Positions 1-12,799 of a DNA stretch of 64,000 bases are shown here, piece after piece. The position numbers were made by a program, and so were the translations under genes. This stretch comes from Ptiloglossa arizonensis (Eukaryota > Arthropoda > Insecta > Hymenoptera > Colletidae). The stretch spans positions 17,379,557 through 17,443,556 of the forward strand of contig NC_135051.1 in assembly GCF_051014685.1 (NCBI RefSeq), in the 5' to 3' direction. The notes under the pieces were generated by a model that saw only the letters and a list, made by a program, of their open reading frames with translations, made no database searches and had not been told where the DNA came from. Position 1 is the first letter of the stretch; each line of letters begins with the position of its first letter.

Positions 1-184
1 GAATACTTATTCATAATTATACTCGTTCCCATTATTCGCCGTCAATATCAGCGTTAATTCGAACATAAAATTCGTATAAAATTAGAGGCTCAATTTGTTT
101 TCTTTTCTTTTTTTTCTTTTTTTTTTTTTTTCAAATTAAAAATCGCACAAAGAACAACACGCGAGAAATCATTAATTCTTTGCC

Positions 185-682
185 TTAAAATTTAATTCGT
201 AGGCGTCGAACCGAAACGGTACTGTTCAATTTCGCTCGGCGCTCCACATCCGCAACGGTGGAAAATGAAACAATTTGTATTGCTTTAAATTCGATGTATT
301 TATGCAAAATGGCACAGGTCGCTAATACGCGTGTTGCTTCGCGATAAAAAGATAAAAAATATTGAATTTCAAAGCATTCGGGTAAATCCAGATGTACTCG
401 GTGTTGTTTGCATTGCCAGGTAGTTTCTCTTCGAATTTCGTGTGTGAAACATTCATGGTATCTTTCAGCAGAATGTTCTTTTGAAGCAGTTGCTTGAATA
501 TGTTCTGAAAAATGTCCCCGTCCTTTTTGCTTGCACTCTAGTTGGTACGCCATTATGTGAGGGATACTCGCGAACGTTATAATTTGACAGTGAAATTTGT
601 GACAATATTTCATCCGTAATACTCGAACAAAAGTTACCAAGAGGTTTTCATAGTCTATTTGTAACATTAGATTGTGAAACAC
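185..682 (-). pseudogene. Possible degraded PIF/Harbinger-type transposase fragment
   Basis: A 165-codon open frame in AT-rich DNA, long for chance in this composition. Near residues 113-133 it reads REATRVLATCAILHKYIEF. This resembles the C-terminal signature of Harbinger/HARBI1-type nucleases (a stretch like 'a..vi.aCavLHN'). The rest of the frame has no match I recognise, no DDE catalytic triad can be assigned, and no terminal inverted repeats were seen around it. The resemblance is from memory and weak. The frame could equally be a chance ORF. Confidence 0.2.
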
Positions 683-1759
683 GAGTGTCGAATGTAGCCC
701 TGTTTAATGTATAACGAAATATTTTTCCATTCACTTTGCACATTTTCGCATAACTGGAAACCATGTAAGTATTCGATCTTATCTATCGACGCCACCGATA
801 TTGTTATTGTATTCAGTTGCGCGTGCTTGTTTTTGTAATACTTTCTTTACCGCCAGCTTTTTTTTTTATTTTTAACTTTTCCCCGTGTTCGTTACGTTAG
901 AATTTCATCGTGTCGTTTCGGAGCCGATAAACCATCATTGGAAAATTATTTCTCTCTTTTGTTTTTAGTTCACAGTGAGACAAACTTTCGAACATATTTC
1001 TTCTGCATTTGTATCTTTTCTTAATATACCGATAAATAACCGTGGAGACGGATTTTACATCTTTCGTTGCGTTTATCGTTGCATTTGCGTAATTTGTAAC
1101 TTTTACTAATATATTCAAAAATTCGTTATCAGCACTCTTCCAAAGATACATAAAAGCGTAAAATTATCGTCTAATTTTCGCAAATCCGAGTTATTTGTAA
1201 TCGGAACATCCGTAAATGATTTTATATCGGGAATATTTTTATTTTTTCACCAAATCCATTGCAATGATGTGTTGGATCTTTCATCGTTATCGCTTGACAA
1301 ACATCTTATAAGCTTATTACTTCTTAGTTGTGTTATCTCTATCACTACTGCTTCTAAATACAATGTATTGGTTTTCATAATCTGATTGTTGATCATCAAC
1401 ACTTTCGTGATCGCTTTCGTGTAATAAATCTTCGTTATACGAGAGCAGTACGTGAAAACCGCTTCAATGGCAGATTTTACACACAAAAACAATAGCACAG
1501 TTCTTATAAACCTATATTCTATTTAACCTCGTTTCTAAATTATAACGGATTTGTTCTTTAACACACTGTATTCATTTACCTTCTCAAGAAGTATTAAACC
1601 TTCTTGCGTTCTAACATAAGTCTATAGACGTTCCATCATCGATCACCTTACCTCGATGCTTTATTCAATTCTATTATCAATGAATATTCATGTGCGACTA
1701 CTTCCATCTATCGGAAGAATTATTGCAATACACAATTCTCTATAACTCGAAGCCAAGAT
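683..1759. other. Gene-poor AT-rich stretch
   Basis: Only short open frames on the minus strand (84 and 83 codons), with no recognisable domain and no convincing splice structure. Poly-T runs are present. Nothing else can be supported here. Confidence 0.5.
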
Positions 1760-2745
1760 CAAATAGAAACTTTGCAATCTAAGCATGTTTCTAATAGAAA
1801 CTTTACAACTTGAGAATACTTCAAATAGAAACTTTGCAATTTAAATACTTAGATAATTTCAAATAGAAATTTTGCAACTTGGAAATGTTGCAAGTAGAAA
1901 CTTTGCAATTTAAGTATATTTCAAATAGAAATTTTGCAACTTGAGCATATTTCAAATAGAAACTTTGCAACTTGAGCATGTTTCTAATAGAAATTTTACA
2001 ACTTGAGAATATTTCAAGTAGAAACTTTGCAATTTAAATACTTAGAGAATTTCAAATAGAAATTTTGCAACTTGGAAATATTGCAAATAGAAACTTTGCA
2101 ATTTAAGTATATTTCAAATGGAAATTTTGCAACTTGAGCATATTTCAAATAGAAACTTTCCAACTTGAGTATATTTCAAACAGAAACTTTGCAATTTAAG
2201 AATATTTCAAATAGAAACTTTGCAACTTGAGTATATTCCAAATAGAAATTTTGCAATTTGAGAATATTTCAAATAGAAACTTTCCAACTTGAGCATATTT
2301 CAAATAGAAACTTTGCAGCTTGAGTATATTTCAAATAGAAACTTTGCAATTTAAGAATATTTCAAATAGAAACTTTCCAACTTGAGCATATTTCAAATGG
2401 AAACTTTGCAACTTGAATATATTTCAAATAGATACTTTGCAACTTGAGTATATTCTAAATAGAATTTTGCAACATGAGAATATTTCAAATAGAAACTTTC
2501 CAACTTGAGTATATTTTAAATAGAAATTTTGCAATTTGAGAATATTTCAAATAGAAACTTTGCAATTTAAGTATATTTCAAATAGAAATTTTACAACTTG
2601 AGAATATTTCAAATAGAAACTTTGCAATTTAAGTATATTCCAAATAGAAATTTTGCAACTGAAGCATATTTCTATTCAAAATAAGAGTACATTTAAGCAT
2701 ATTTCTATTCTAAATAGCATATTTAAGCACACTTCAAATAGAAAC
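1760..2745. repeat. 31-bp minisatellite array, about 30 copies
   Basis: The core CAAATAGAAACTTTGCAA recurs about every 31 bp, followed by variants of CTTGAGCATATTT. Variation is concentrated at a few positions (GCAATTT versus GCAACTT, AAACTTT versus AAATTTT). This suggests unequal exchange among several unit types. The last copies decay after 2660. Confidence 0.95.
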
Positions 2746-3884
2746 ATGCTTACTCGAATTTTGTTTACCAAACCCTGTCCCAAACACAACGCTTGGGAAT
2801 TAATACACATCCGCATTAACGAGTTCGGATTAGCCATAATAATCTTAACTCGTCTGGAACGCAGACGACCATAACTCGTCTTTCTCTTCCCTGTTACTTG
2901 CTCTTCCCTCGCCTCGATCTCGCCCACCGTACGTTAGTTTTTTTCCTCGATAAACCTCGTTTGTCGTAAAACATTTGCCTTCGTAGCGGCATAAGAGCGC
3001 GGGGTGGTTTCTTAAATAAATATCTCGGTGGAAGCACGTCGTAACCCCCCCATGGAATCGTGGGGTTTGATCGTTAACTCCACGGTTTTACAGCTCGTGC
3101 TAACTGTACCGATCCGAAACCACTGCTCGTGCATCCACGTGACGCTGACGTTGCTTTGATTGCGTTTCTTCTAATCGTAAATCGGCAACGATTCACGGGA
3201 AATACGAACGTGGAGAAACAATCGATAGCGCGAAACAAGCGAGTGTTACGTGAAAGCTAGACACGCGTTTTAGAAAACGGTAAGCCGTATCAGGCTCTTT
3301 GCGTAACGTTCAGGAAACGTATCGTGTTCCCTGCACGATAGGATCTCGCTCGTATTTGGATTTCGGTGAAACAGATCGGTAGAAACTCTTACGCGCAACG
3401 AACCCCGTGAACAATATCCGAACGTGTCTCCTGTTACACAATTTACACCTACCTCGTCGTATGTGCAGTCATTTCGTGCACTCGGTTTTGAGTCAAGGTT
3501 AACGACCTATTACACAAGATCTGTCCACGTCACGAGCGTATATCATGGACAGTGGTCTTGAAAGTTATTACCGATACGTTCGAGTACGCGTAGCGAACAA
3601 TTATAACACCAATGTGTATCGGGATCACTTTGACACGTGTTACGAGACAGTGAACTCGGTTTTAAATTGGCCGCCGTTGGAAATTAATAGTAACGTGTCA
3701 ATTGAAGACACGAAATTGACCTTACCGTGTTCTTAACGCGTAGATGTAAGAAACTATTATTTATAGCGAATTGTGACTCTTTCTGAACGGAAAATTCTTT
3801 GTGGAAATCATTTTTTGTGTCCTTTACCGACCATCACTGATTTGAACATTGTATTTAGTTTTTTTTAGGATTTGTTGTCAAGGA
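2746..3884. other. Unassigned spacer with one small ORF
   Basis: Less AT-rich than its surroundings from about 2930 to 3700. It contains a 63-codon plus-strand ORF (3545-3736, starting MDSGLESYYRYV) with no recognised family, no visible splice partners and no evidence of expression. I do not call it a gene. Confidence 0.4.
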
Positions 3885-4300
3885 TATTTAAAGATAGCTA
3901 TTTTTATTAAGGATATTTGAGAATAATTATTTTTGCTAAAAATATTTAAGGATAGTTATTTTTGTTAAAGATATTTAAGGATAGTTATCTTTGTTGAGGA
4001 TACTTAAAGATAGCTATTTTTATTAAGGATATTTCAGAATAATTATTTCTGCTAAAAATATTTGAGGATAGTTATTTTTGTTAAAGATATTTAAGGATAG
4101 TTATTTTTGTTGAAGATATTTAAAGATAGCTATTTTTATTAATGATATTTGAGAATAATTATTTTTGCTAAAAATATTTAGGCATAGTTATTTTTGTTGA
4201 GAATATTTAAGGATAGTTATTTTTATTAAAGATACTTAAGGATAGTTATTTTTGTTAAAGATACTTAACAAATAGTTATCAATAGTTATCCTTAACAGTT
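3885..4300. repeat. 116-bp higher-order tandem repeat built from 29-bp units
   Basis: The basic unit is close to AAGGATAGTTATTTTTGTTA plus AAGATATTT (29 bp). The variant AAGATAGCTATTTTTATT recurs at about 3891, 4007 and 4123, exactly 116 bp apart. The array therefore has a four-unit higher-order period. Confidence 0.9.
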
Positions 4301-5670
4301 GTTAAGTATAGTTAAGATTTGTTACGCGAACAATTCGATAATGTCTATCGAGAGGGAATTATTTTCCCGAATTTTTTCTTTCCGAGCTTCGTCGATTTCC
4401 AGATGAAAACTTTGTCAATTTCCTCGATGTTCGATCGTTAAATTCCATTCCAGAAAATAAGATTATTATCGTAAGTTCGATGGATCCTCTTTCGCGAAAT
4501 TTCATCGTCGCGCCTCTTCGAAATCTTCTTAGATATACTTTCATTCGAGTTTCGCGACTAAATCGAACACGTTTGTTTCCGTCTACCTGTACCGCGGAAA
4601 CTCGCGTCATCGTTATACGCAAATGTTTGCAAAAAGCAATATAAGTCGACTCAAAGGTCAAGAACGTTCAAGGGTCGTGCGTGCATCGTCATCGCGCAAA
4701 CGTGGATTTAACCATGATCAACGTACAATAATATTGTTCCAAATCGGTCACTTTCCGTTCGAAACGTGCACCATCGCTCCGTACACGAAATATTGAACAA
4801 GTAATCGTTCGAAACATTCTCGTCGACTATTTCTGCACGCGATTCCTCGTGTTTGTTTCCTCTTTAATAATCTCAGTATTTAAATTCTTGTTTACCGTGA
4901 CATCATCAATTGTAACGTCGTGCATTCATGTCACTCGCAGCGTTACGAAACGCACGATAAAAGATAAAGGTTCTTTAATTCGTAAACTTCGGTAGAGACG
5001 CGTGAAAAAAAGAAGAAAAAAAAAAACAGAAAAAGATTACCAAAGTAAATATCCGTCCGGTAATATTTGTATAGATAAATTTCGATTTGTTATTATGATC
5101 TGCAACGACGGTTTCTCTTTAAATAGAAGCGATATAATAACAGCCGATTTTGTTCGCAAAACTGTTTTATCGCCACGATTACGCAATCGTATGGGACACG
5201 ACTCGATGCTCGCCATCTTCGTTCGCCGTTTTCTTGTTTTTGTCAAAGTCCGTGACTGTGCATGAATTCTTAATGCATTTTGATATGCATTAATCTCCCT
5301 GTTTCGCGGCGTACATCACGAACCGAACCGATGAATACGTAACGGAAACGAACGAATTTTCCACGTATGTTTGATTTTCTTTCTATACGCGGCCAAACTG
5401 GTGCAAAAATAACCGACGTACGTTAAAAATAGTACCCAGTCGACTGTAAAACTCTACATAGGATAGAAACCGACGTTACCAAGCAGCCACTAATATCCGT
5501 TCATCGTAGAACTATGCCAACAATCAGCCTCTTCGTGAATTGTAATTCACCGAATCGGTTGAATTGTAATTTGCAAATTAATGTCCACAACGACCAGTGT
5601 CGTACGCGCCTAGTTTTCGTTCCTTGTTCACGATACGGCCACCGAACACTTTGCAATATTTATATTTTCT
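4301..5670. other. Unassigned intergenic DNA
   Basis: CpG-containing, AT-rich sequence with several overlapping ORFs of 69-100 codons on both strands. None has recognisable family features. No RNA gene or mobile element was recognised. Confidence 0.4.
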
Positions 5671-6016
5671 TTACAAAACGAACTGCTCTCGAATTATCTT
5701 CCGAAGATAGATGCTTAGATCGAATAATTTTCCAAGACGAACGAGGAGAGATTATTTTCATTCAAACGAAACGATTTCGATGTTTGTCCCAGTGTGTGGA
5801 ATATGCAACTTTTACCAACATTTTATGCGACTGTGTCGAATCTTTACAAAACGAACTGCTTTTGAATTATCTTCCGAAGATAGATGCTTAGATCGAATAA
5901 TTTTCCAAGACGAACGAGGAGAGATTATTTTTATTCAAACGAAGCGATTTCAATGTTTGTCCCAGTGTGTGGAATATGCAACTTTTACCAACATTTTATG
6001 CGACCGTGTCGAATTT
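5671..6016. repeat. 173-bp tandem duplication
   Basis: The segment starting TTACAAAACGAACTGCT at 5671 is repeated at 5844 with few differences. Both copies contain GAAGATAGATGCTTAGATCG and GTGTGGAATATGCAAC. The plus-strand ORFs of 121 and 125 codons here are by-products of the duplication. Confidence 0.9.
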
Positions 6017-6599
6017 TTCTCGAACTCGACACGCACTTTCGAAGTCGTTATCGAGAACGTTGTTTCATCTCGCTGACGAGTCCATTTTAATCGCTCCATT
6101 CGTAAATATTAATATTATTTATCGTTCGTTGTTTATCTGGATCGATACAATTCTTATTTCGTATTGAAATATTCTTCTGCAACGATCGAAATTAATTTCG
6201 AACTAACACGATACTCGAAGTGTACGCGTTCGCACATAATAATGGCACCGTGGAAACCCGCGGCGCTAACAATAGATAGAAAACACGAGATAATTTAAGA
6301 GTTGGAAAGTGAGAGTATCGTAAAGCCCGTAAGAATGTATGGTATCGGGAAAGCTACGATTACTGGCATAAAAAATGTGCATTAGAAATCTGCAGAGCGT
6401 TCGTGGTATTAGAAAGAGACTGAGATTATAAGTGATGTAAGTCCACCCGGTCAATTATGTCAAAGAATGTAATGGTATAGAAACTAGAAACTAAAACATT
6501 GTTGACAGTGTACTTTCTATCATCGATGCATATTTCTTTCTACGAATCTATCATTATTTGCATCGAGACCATTTTATTAGCTTCAAACGATCTCTATGT

Positions 6600-7130
6600 A
6601 TGTAAAAATTATACCTACCGACGAGTACCCTCGATAAAAGTAAACTTTTCATTTATTATTTTCAAATGATTTCTATATTTAAAAATTATACCTACCGACG
6701 AGTATCTTCGATAAAAGTAAACTTTACTTTTCATTTATTATCTTCAAATGATTTCTATATATAAAAATTGTACCTACCAACGTGTACCCTCGATAAAAGT
6801 GAACTTTACTCTTCATTTTATTATCTTCAAATGATTTCTATATATATAAAAATTGTACCTACAGACGAGTACCCTCGATAAAAGTAAACTTTACTTTTCA
6901 TTTATTATCTTCAAATGATTTCTATATATATCAAAATTGTACCTACCGACGAGTTCCCTCGATAAAAGTGAAATTTACTTTTCATTTTATCTTCAAATGA
7001 TTTCTATATTTAAAAATTATATCTACCGACGAGTACCTTCGATAAAAGTAAACTTTACTTTTCATTTTATTACTTTCAAATGATTTCTATATATAAAAAT
7101 TATACCTACCGACGAGTAACCTCGGTAAAA
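6600..7130. repeat. About 77-84 bp tandem repeat, about 7 copies
   Basis: Each unit holds TACCTACCGACGAGTACC, CTCGATAAAAGTAAACTT and TTCAAATGATTTCTATAT. Units vary by small insertions in the TA-rich part. Confidence 0.9.
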
Positions 7131-9449
7131 GTAAAATCCAAACATGACAGCCGTTCGATCAAGATTCTTAAAGTATATTCGGGTGTCTCAGCTGTTTAGA
7201 ATAATCGTCGAGCCTTTTTTCGGTTCCGCGTAACACGACTCGATAACGAAATTAGGTTACCGATAACAGTGGTACCTCGATGATTGCAGCATAGAGCAGA
7301 CCTAAAAATGACCGCAATGATCGAGGCGAGCTCCACTGACACATCTCCACTACTACCGGCGTTTACATCCGCCTGCAACTTCACTCGTTAACACGATAAA
7401 CGTCAGGCCAGTTTTCTGTACTTAAGGACGTCCTCGATACTTGTACGAACCGTAATTTGAAAAAATTGAAATATTCGATAATCCGTCGATGTACTCTTGT
7501 TATTTCGTAGTATTACTAACGAGAGTAATGCTAGTTTAAATTTTACAAGTATTACAGTACATGTTCGTGGCGTTTCACATGTCATTTTTTTTCGGTTCCT
7601 TTTATAATTTTTGTTTTCAACGGTAGGTGAACCATTTCGTAGCCAGATTTTCCAGATACGTTTATCCATCCTATAAGTATACACAGTATTTTTTTCATCC
7701 AGAAATATTGAAAATTATCGAAGTTATAGCTCCTTGTTTAATGACTCTTTTAAAAGAGATACTCCATTGGTTTCCACGATTAAAGCCGATCCGCTAATCG
7801 GAAACAAAAGATGAGAAAGTATCTTCATTAGGAAGAATATAGTTACAGTATGAACTAGAGAGAAGTGAAAATGTCGATAAATAAAAATAATGGCGAAACT
7901 TTAAATTCTGAATTTATATTTTTATTTTGTGTCTGGCGTTTAAAAAAAAAAAAAATAGAAAGACTCGATATTTTTAAGAATCTCCAGTTTCGACGATAAA
8001 GACATATCTACCGAAGACTCTCTCCAAATATAAGGTCAACTAGATCTTGAGATACCATAGAAGCAGGTTTAAAAAATAACGCGTTTAAAGTTACTCTTAT
8101 CGATTTCACACGTAGCAAGAATATACCAGGTTGTTCGATAAATTTCGTCGTTTTTTCCATCGTAAAAGGAATACAAACGAGTCGACAGATCTACACGAAA
8201 CTTCACACATGTTCATCGAACAATAATACCATCTCTACAAAAATACTATTAAAACCTACTACATTCGAATCCCTGTGTCGACATTCTCGCGAATGAAAAG
8301 CCGATAAATCTGCACACGAATCTTCAAGATCGTACACTTCAAGAAACTGAAACAAAAAAGAAGAAATCTATTTTGTCAATTCTAGACCGCAATACCCTCG
8401 TAACTCTTTACCAACTGGAACCAAAAATAGACGAATTACACGTCCGATTACGAAACGGAGCATCGACGGGATCTCACCGGGCGACTTGCGGGAAATCGTG
8501 ACAATTCTTCACGTCTGTTCGAAAACCGTGTCCCAGCTTGCGCACCGTGGTACGAAAAAGTGGGACAATCTCTGCCCACAGTGCCCGAACGAGTTAAACG
8601 ACCATCCCTTCCACTAGTCGTACTCGCGATGCAAAGTCTCGATACTCCGTTCCAACATCGATCGACGCATCCCTGGCACGTGAAACACATTGTGTACGTA
8701 CACACGCGAACAAAGTAAAAGTCGTAGGTTCGATACCTATACAATACGTGATATCGTAGCATACACGGTCTGTCGCGATACAAGGTGACACGGTGCAACG
8801 GTGTCACCCGGGTTCCACCGGTATTTCTTGATTGTGGGATGCTGCCAACTCGCGAACTCCGCCGCTAACCACGGCCCATCGGCTGGCCACCACCACCAGG
8901 ATTATTTCTAGTCGGCTCTCTCGGCGACTTTAGTACTCGATCGTTTGTGCACGGAGCATCTATGCGTGTCCCGGGTCGCCACCGTTTACCCGGTTCTTCA
9001 CGTTTCGTTCGCGTACAATTTCGCGGTCTCGGTTCGTACGCGAGTGAACGTTCACGATGAGCGAGAAGAGGAGAACGACACCGGGCCGTAAACGACGGGA
9101 GGAACCAACGACAACCAGGTCAAGGGAACCGATCAGACCACCGAGGACGAGGACGATCGCGAACGAGGATCGCGGACGATCGATCAACGTTAACGAGACC
9201 GGTCAACGGAACGTGAACCGCGGCGGGCCAAAAATACACACCACCGGTGCCACGCAAAATGATCGGCCGAATACCGTGACGGAGATCGGACACGATCGAT
9301 CCAACGACCACCACGATACCCTCGCGAAAACCTCGATTGGCTCGTTAACGGAAACTCCTACGGGTACGGAACAACTGTATTCGTAGTAATGGAATTCATC
9401 GATCCTAATACGATCGCGATGCAAAGTGACCGCTTAATTATAAGACCGG
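7131..9449. other. Unassigned region, CpG-rich from about 8450
   Basis: 7131-8450 is ordinary AT-rich spacer. 8450-9450 is visibly CpG-rich and holds overlapping ORFs on both strands. The largest plus-strand one (9057-9386, 109 codons, starting MSEKRRTTPGRKRREE) is very hydrophilic and low in complexity. It could be the 5' end of an unrecognised gene, a leader, or just CpG-rich DNA. No domain, acceptor or donor fixes it. Confidence 0.3.
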
Positions 9450-9495
9450 GTACAGAGGGAGAGAAAGAAAGAAATAGAGAGAGAGAGAGAGAGAA
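9450..9495. repeat. GA-rich microsatellite
   Basis: GAGA/GAAA-rich run ending in an uninterrupted (GA)n tract. Confidence 0.85.
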
Positions 9496-9679
9496 GTTAG
9501 GTTCGATCGAGCGCGAAGGTTCGAGTCGCAAAGGGAAATTGGCTTATTACCAGAAACTCGGTGGAACGCAACAGATTCTGCAATAACTCTGCCGGTGATG
9601 GACCTCAAAATACAACCGTGACGTAGAATCGTTCGAACTCGAGGGATCGTGGGCGGTGGCACGCTTCGATGGCTACCGA

Positions 9680-10910
9680 GATCTTCGATCGGTGATGATT
9701 TTACTGCGTTTACGGGAAGTACGCAATGGAACAGGATGGATCGTTGGAGAAACTCAAGGATTGAAATTTTATTATTTAGAAAAGAGTCGGTTGAGGGTTT
9801 AAGTGTGATAGTTTTTGTTATTGGAAAATAACTGATTGGTAACTTTTGGTGGTAGTTTTCAGCGTGGATTGAAGTAGAATTATTTAGAAAAGATTTAGTA
9901 ATAGAGAGTTTAGGTGTGTGAAGGAAAATTCTTATTGGAAAATAATTGATTGGTAACTTTTGATGGTAATTTTCACCGTGGATTGAAATTTTATTATTTA
10001 GAAAAGTAGAGGGTTTAAGTGTGAAAATTCTTGTTATTGGAAAACAAACAATTGGTAACTTTTGGTGGTAGTTTTCACCGTGGATCGAAGTAGAATTATT
10101 TAGAAAATATTTAGTAATAGAGGGTTTAAGTATGCGAGGGAAAATTCTTATTGGAAAAGAACTGATTGGTGACTTTTGATGGTAATTTTCACCGTGGATT
10201 GACATTTTATTATTTAGAAAAGATTCAGTAGAGGGTTTAAGTGTGAAAATTCTTGTTATTGGAAAACAAACAATTGGTAACTTTTGGTGGTAGTTTTCAC
10301 CGTGGATCGAAGTCCAATTATTTTGAAAAGATTAATACAGAGTTTAAGTGTACAAAGGAAAATTCTTCGCGGAACATTACTCTTAATCTTCGATCGGTGA
10401 TGATTTTGGAGCGTTACCAAAAACTCGGATTCACGATCATCGAAACACGCGGATCGAAGTTGAATTATTTCGAAAATATTTAGTAAAGGGTCTAGATGTA
10501 CGAGTAAAAATTCTTGATATTAAAAAACAATAAAATAGTAATTTTCGTCGCGTAACATTACTCTTAATCTTCGATCGGTAATGATTTTGGAGCGTTACCA
10601 AAAACTCGGGTTCACGATCATCGAAACACGTGGATCAAAGTCCAATTATTTTAAAAAGATCAATAGAGAGTTTAAGTGTGCAAAGGAAAATTCTTGCTAT
10701 CGAAAAACAACCAAATGGTAATTTTCATCGCGTAACATTACTCTTAATCTTCGATCGGTGATGATTTTGGAGCGTTACCAAAAACTCGGGTTCACGATCA
10801 TCGAAGTCGAATTATTTCGAAAATATTTAATAAAGGATTAAAATCTACGAGTAAAAATTCTCGTTATCGGAAAACAACAAAATGGTAATATTCATCGCGT
10901 AACGTTACGT
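9680..10910. repeat. Complex tandem array with two related unit types
   Basis: From about 9770 to 10320, units contain TTTTCACCGTGGATTGAA and ATTGGTAACTTTTGGTGG. Their spacings alternate (114, 102, 114, 108 bp), giving a dimer of about 216 bp. From about 10376 the unit changes to about 180 bp, with CTCTTAATCTTCGATCGGTG repeated at about 10380, 10560 and 10740. A related TTCGATCGGTGATGATTTT copy lies at about 9690. The 255-codon minus-strand ORF at 9438-10205 only reflects the repeat period. Confidence 0.9.
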
Positions 10911-11189
10911 TCACCTCTTGGTGTTTCGCTGACGATCTCGATAGAACCACGTACCGCGCGTTTGATCGTTTAACTGGCCGCGTATTATGCCGGGAGTCTG
11001 GTCGAGTGTATCAAGGCTAAGATCTGTTGATTTTATCACGAGCGTCTCGTTTAAGCGCATTCGAGAGCGAGATCTCGCGAGCGTCGAAATAAATTAGACG
11101 AGAGTGAGTGTCGTGAAATAGAGGGAAGGAGAAAGATGGAAAAGAACATCGCACGGGAGCTAAATGTACGTTCAAAAATTTGCTTTCAG
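10911..11189 (+). promoter_or_regulatory. atl: Candidate 5' region of the long atlastin transcript
   Basis: A CpG-rich, low-complexity-free stretch directly upstream of the candidate first atlastin coding exon. It contains the palindrome GCGAGATCTCGC at about 11071-11082. A donor-like GTGAGT at about 11104 and the acceptor TTGCTTTCAG at 11180-11189 could define a short leader intron. No TATA box was found at a firm position. The promoter role is inferred from location and base composition only. Confidence 0.35.
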
Positions 11190-11203
11190 CAGAGAAAGTT
11201 GCA

Positions 11204-11267
11204 ATGACGGCCCTCGACGAGAACGTGAACCGTGTACCGCAGGTGTATACGACAAACGAACCAGCGG
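11204..11267 (+). CDS. atl: Candidate alternative N-terminal exon of atlastin
   Basis: An ATG at 11204 opens 21 codons (starting MTALDENVNR, ending NEPA) plus one base, closed by the strong donor GTGAGT at 11268. A good acceptor (TTGCTTTCAG) ends at 11189, just upstream. Downstream, acceptor ATTTAG ends at 17204 and leaves 29 open bases before the ATG at 17234. Joining the two gives a phase-1 junction (G+GT = Gly) with no stop, reading [18 protein letters not shown]. This adds 31 residues to atlastin, for about 574 in all. Vertebrate atlastins have an N-terminal extension of similar length before the GTPase domain. In-frame joining by chance is about one in three for phase and lower still given the open leader. 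There is no transcript evidence, and the exon could belong to something else. Confidence 0.55.
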
Positions 11268-11877
11268 GTGAGTTTTTCTTTCGTTACAACATCGACGATT
11301 ATTATTCACCATCTCTTTCCACGTTACGTTCGTACCCATATCGTTTCGTGTAACTCCTCTGACCGATTCCTCACCCAATTCCGTGCTTCATTAGATTATT
11401 TATTCCCGCGCGAAAAAAAATGCAACTCGACAACCCATGCACGTGGACGACCGAAAGAAAAATAAACGCACGCGTGTCCGAATTCGTAATATTTTTTTTC
11501 CCCCGTTTCAATATTTATAAATCAATTAATTCTTATCGTACGTGAAATCCACGTTTCACGGCTCTACGTATACCGGAATCGTTCTTGCGATACAAGAGTC
11601 TCGGTTGTACATCCGTGGCTACATCCACCCGTGGAATTCTATTCCAGAAGAGAATTCTATTCCAGAACAGAATTCTCGTGCACAACCAGACGCGCTATTC
11701 TCGTGGATAGTTAACATCGCATCGTTCTCATCGTCGCGATTCGTAATCTGTATTTCGAATAGACGAGACCCGGCTGAAATGTAAAAGCATCGAAAGTGTA
11801 CGATTTAATCTCTCACCGTATCTGTGATTAATTTTACCATTGAATTTTCTTATCGACCAAAGATGGATTTATTAAAC

Positions 11878-11972
11878 ACACATACACACACGCGCGCGTA
11901 TTATATTTTCTGCTTTCGTGGAATTCGAAAACCTCTCCACGATATACACTCGTATATATATATATACATATA
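11878..11972. repeat. CA and TA microsatellites
   Basis: A short (CA)n/(CG)n run near 11880-11896 and an alternating TA/CATA run near 11951-11972. Confidence 0.8.
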
Positions 11973-12202
11973 TATTCTTACTGCCCCAATTGCATCGCAG
12001 TATTTCCTTCTTTCCAATTCAGCCCGCTAACGCTTCGGTTAATTAAATTCTCGTATTTCGTTTTTCTCGTTGGCGGCCGCGTCTCGTTCCAGATGAGAAA
12101 TTCGACGCCCTGTATTTACGAGTTTAATGCGGTAATGATTCGTGTAAATGCGAGATTGCAAGGCTCCGATGTGGCCGGATGGCAGACGGTGTGTATTTTG
12201 CC

Positions 12203-12212
12203 AACGACGACG

Positions 12213-12248
<36 letters not shown>

Positions 12249-12256
12249 TCGACGAG
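12203..12256. repeat. (ACG)n trinucleotide repeat
   Basis: About 17 ACG-type triplets interrupted by two GTCGACG breaks. It lies inside minus-strand ORF 12116-12385, where it would encode a poly-Val stretch. That ORF has no other support. Confidence 0.9.
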
Positions 12257-12654
12257 GAGAACCCCGGTGTAAAAGCTGAAGACGGAAGCGAAGAGAGGAA
12301 GCAGAATTAGTGTTCGCGCGAGTATAATTGGCCGTTCGCTTGCAATAAGTAATCGCTCGGGGCTCTTTCGGAGACGTTTCGTCACGTTAGATTGAAACGC
12401 TCCGGCTCGTTTGAGTTACTTGTAGTCGGTCTTTCGGGACTTGCTCGATTTTACTACACGTTTTAAACTATCAACGTATCTGTAACTTATATCGAGGTAT
12501 CGGACACGGATCTGTACGGTGCATCGTCGCTTTGCCTATTTTTCTTCACGTAGAGCGATTTTTCATTAAATTTCGAAACGATTCGAACCACTTCGAAGTT
12601 GTCGAAGAACTCGTTGTCGAGGTTTGGATTTAGAATTGCAGAAGGTTGGAGTTA

Positions 12655-12787
12655 TTGGGTTGTTCGGAAGGTGATTTTGTTTTCCAAAATGGAGAATATA
12701 TGTAATTTAATCAAATGTTTATACGCTCTAAAAAATCGTGTTTCATTTTCACCAAAAAAAAACGAAATGACTTTCCGAACTACCCAA
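12655..12787 (+). mobile_element. Mariner-type MITE, copy 1 (133 bp, TA target site)
   Basis: The left end TTGGGTTGTTCGGAAGGTGA and the right end TGACTTTCCGAACTACCCAA are imperfect inverted repeats of about 24 bp. They are flanked by TA on both sides (12653-12654 and 12788-12789), the hallmark of Tc1/mariner insertion. The interior is too short to code for a transposase and matches the interiors of two other copies in this window (12,911-13,054 and 56,416-56,546, both in the opposite orientation). Confidence 0.88.
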
Positions 12788-12799
12788 TAGAATTCCAGA

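Noticed and set aside
5514..6167. Series of overlapping Cys-containing plus-strand ORFs
   Set aside because: They arise from a 173-bp duplication read in shifted frames. No domain or gene structure.
8700..8760. tRNA-like B box (GGTTCGATACC) with a possible T-arm
   Set aside because: No A box, D-arm or matching acceptor stem at the right distance. A single B-box match is expected by chance.
9438..10205. 255-codon minus-strand ORF
   Set aside because: It is the translation of a tandem array (recurring SIHGENYHQK), with no start context, domain or splice structure.
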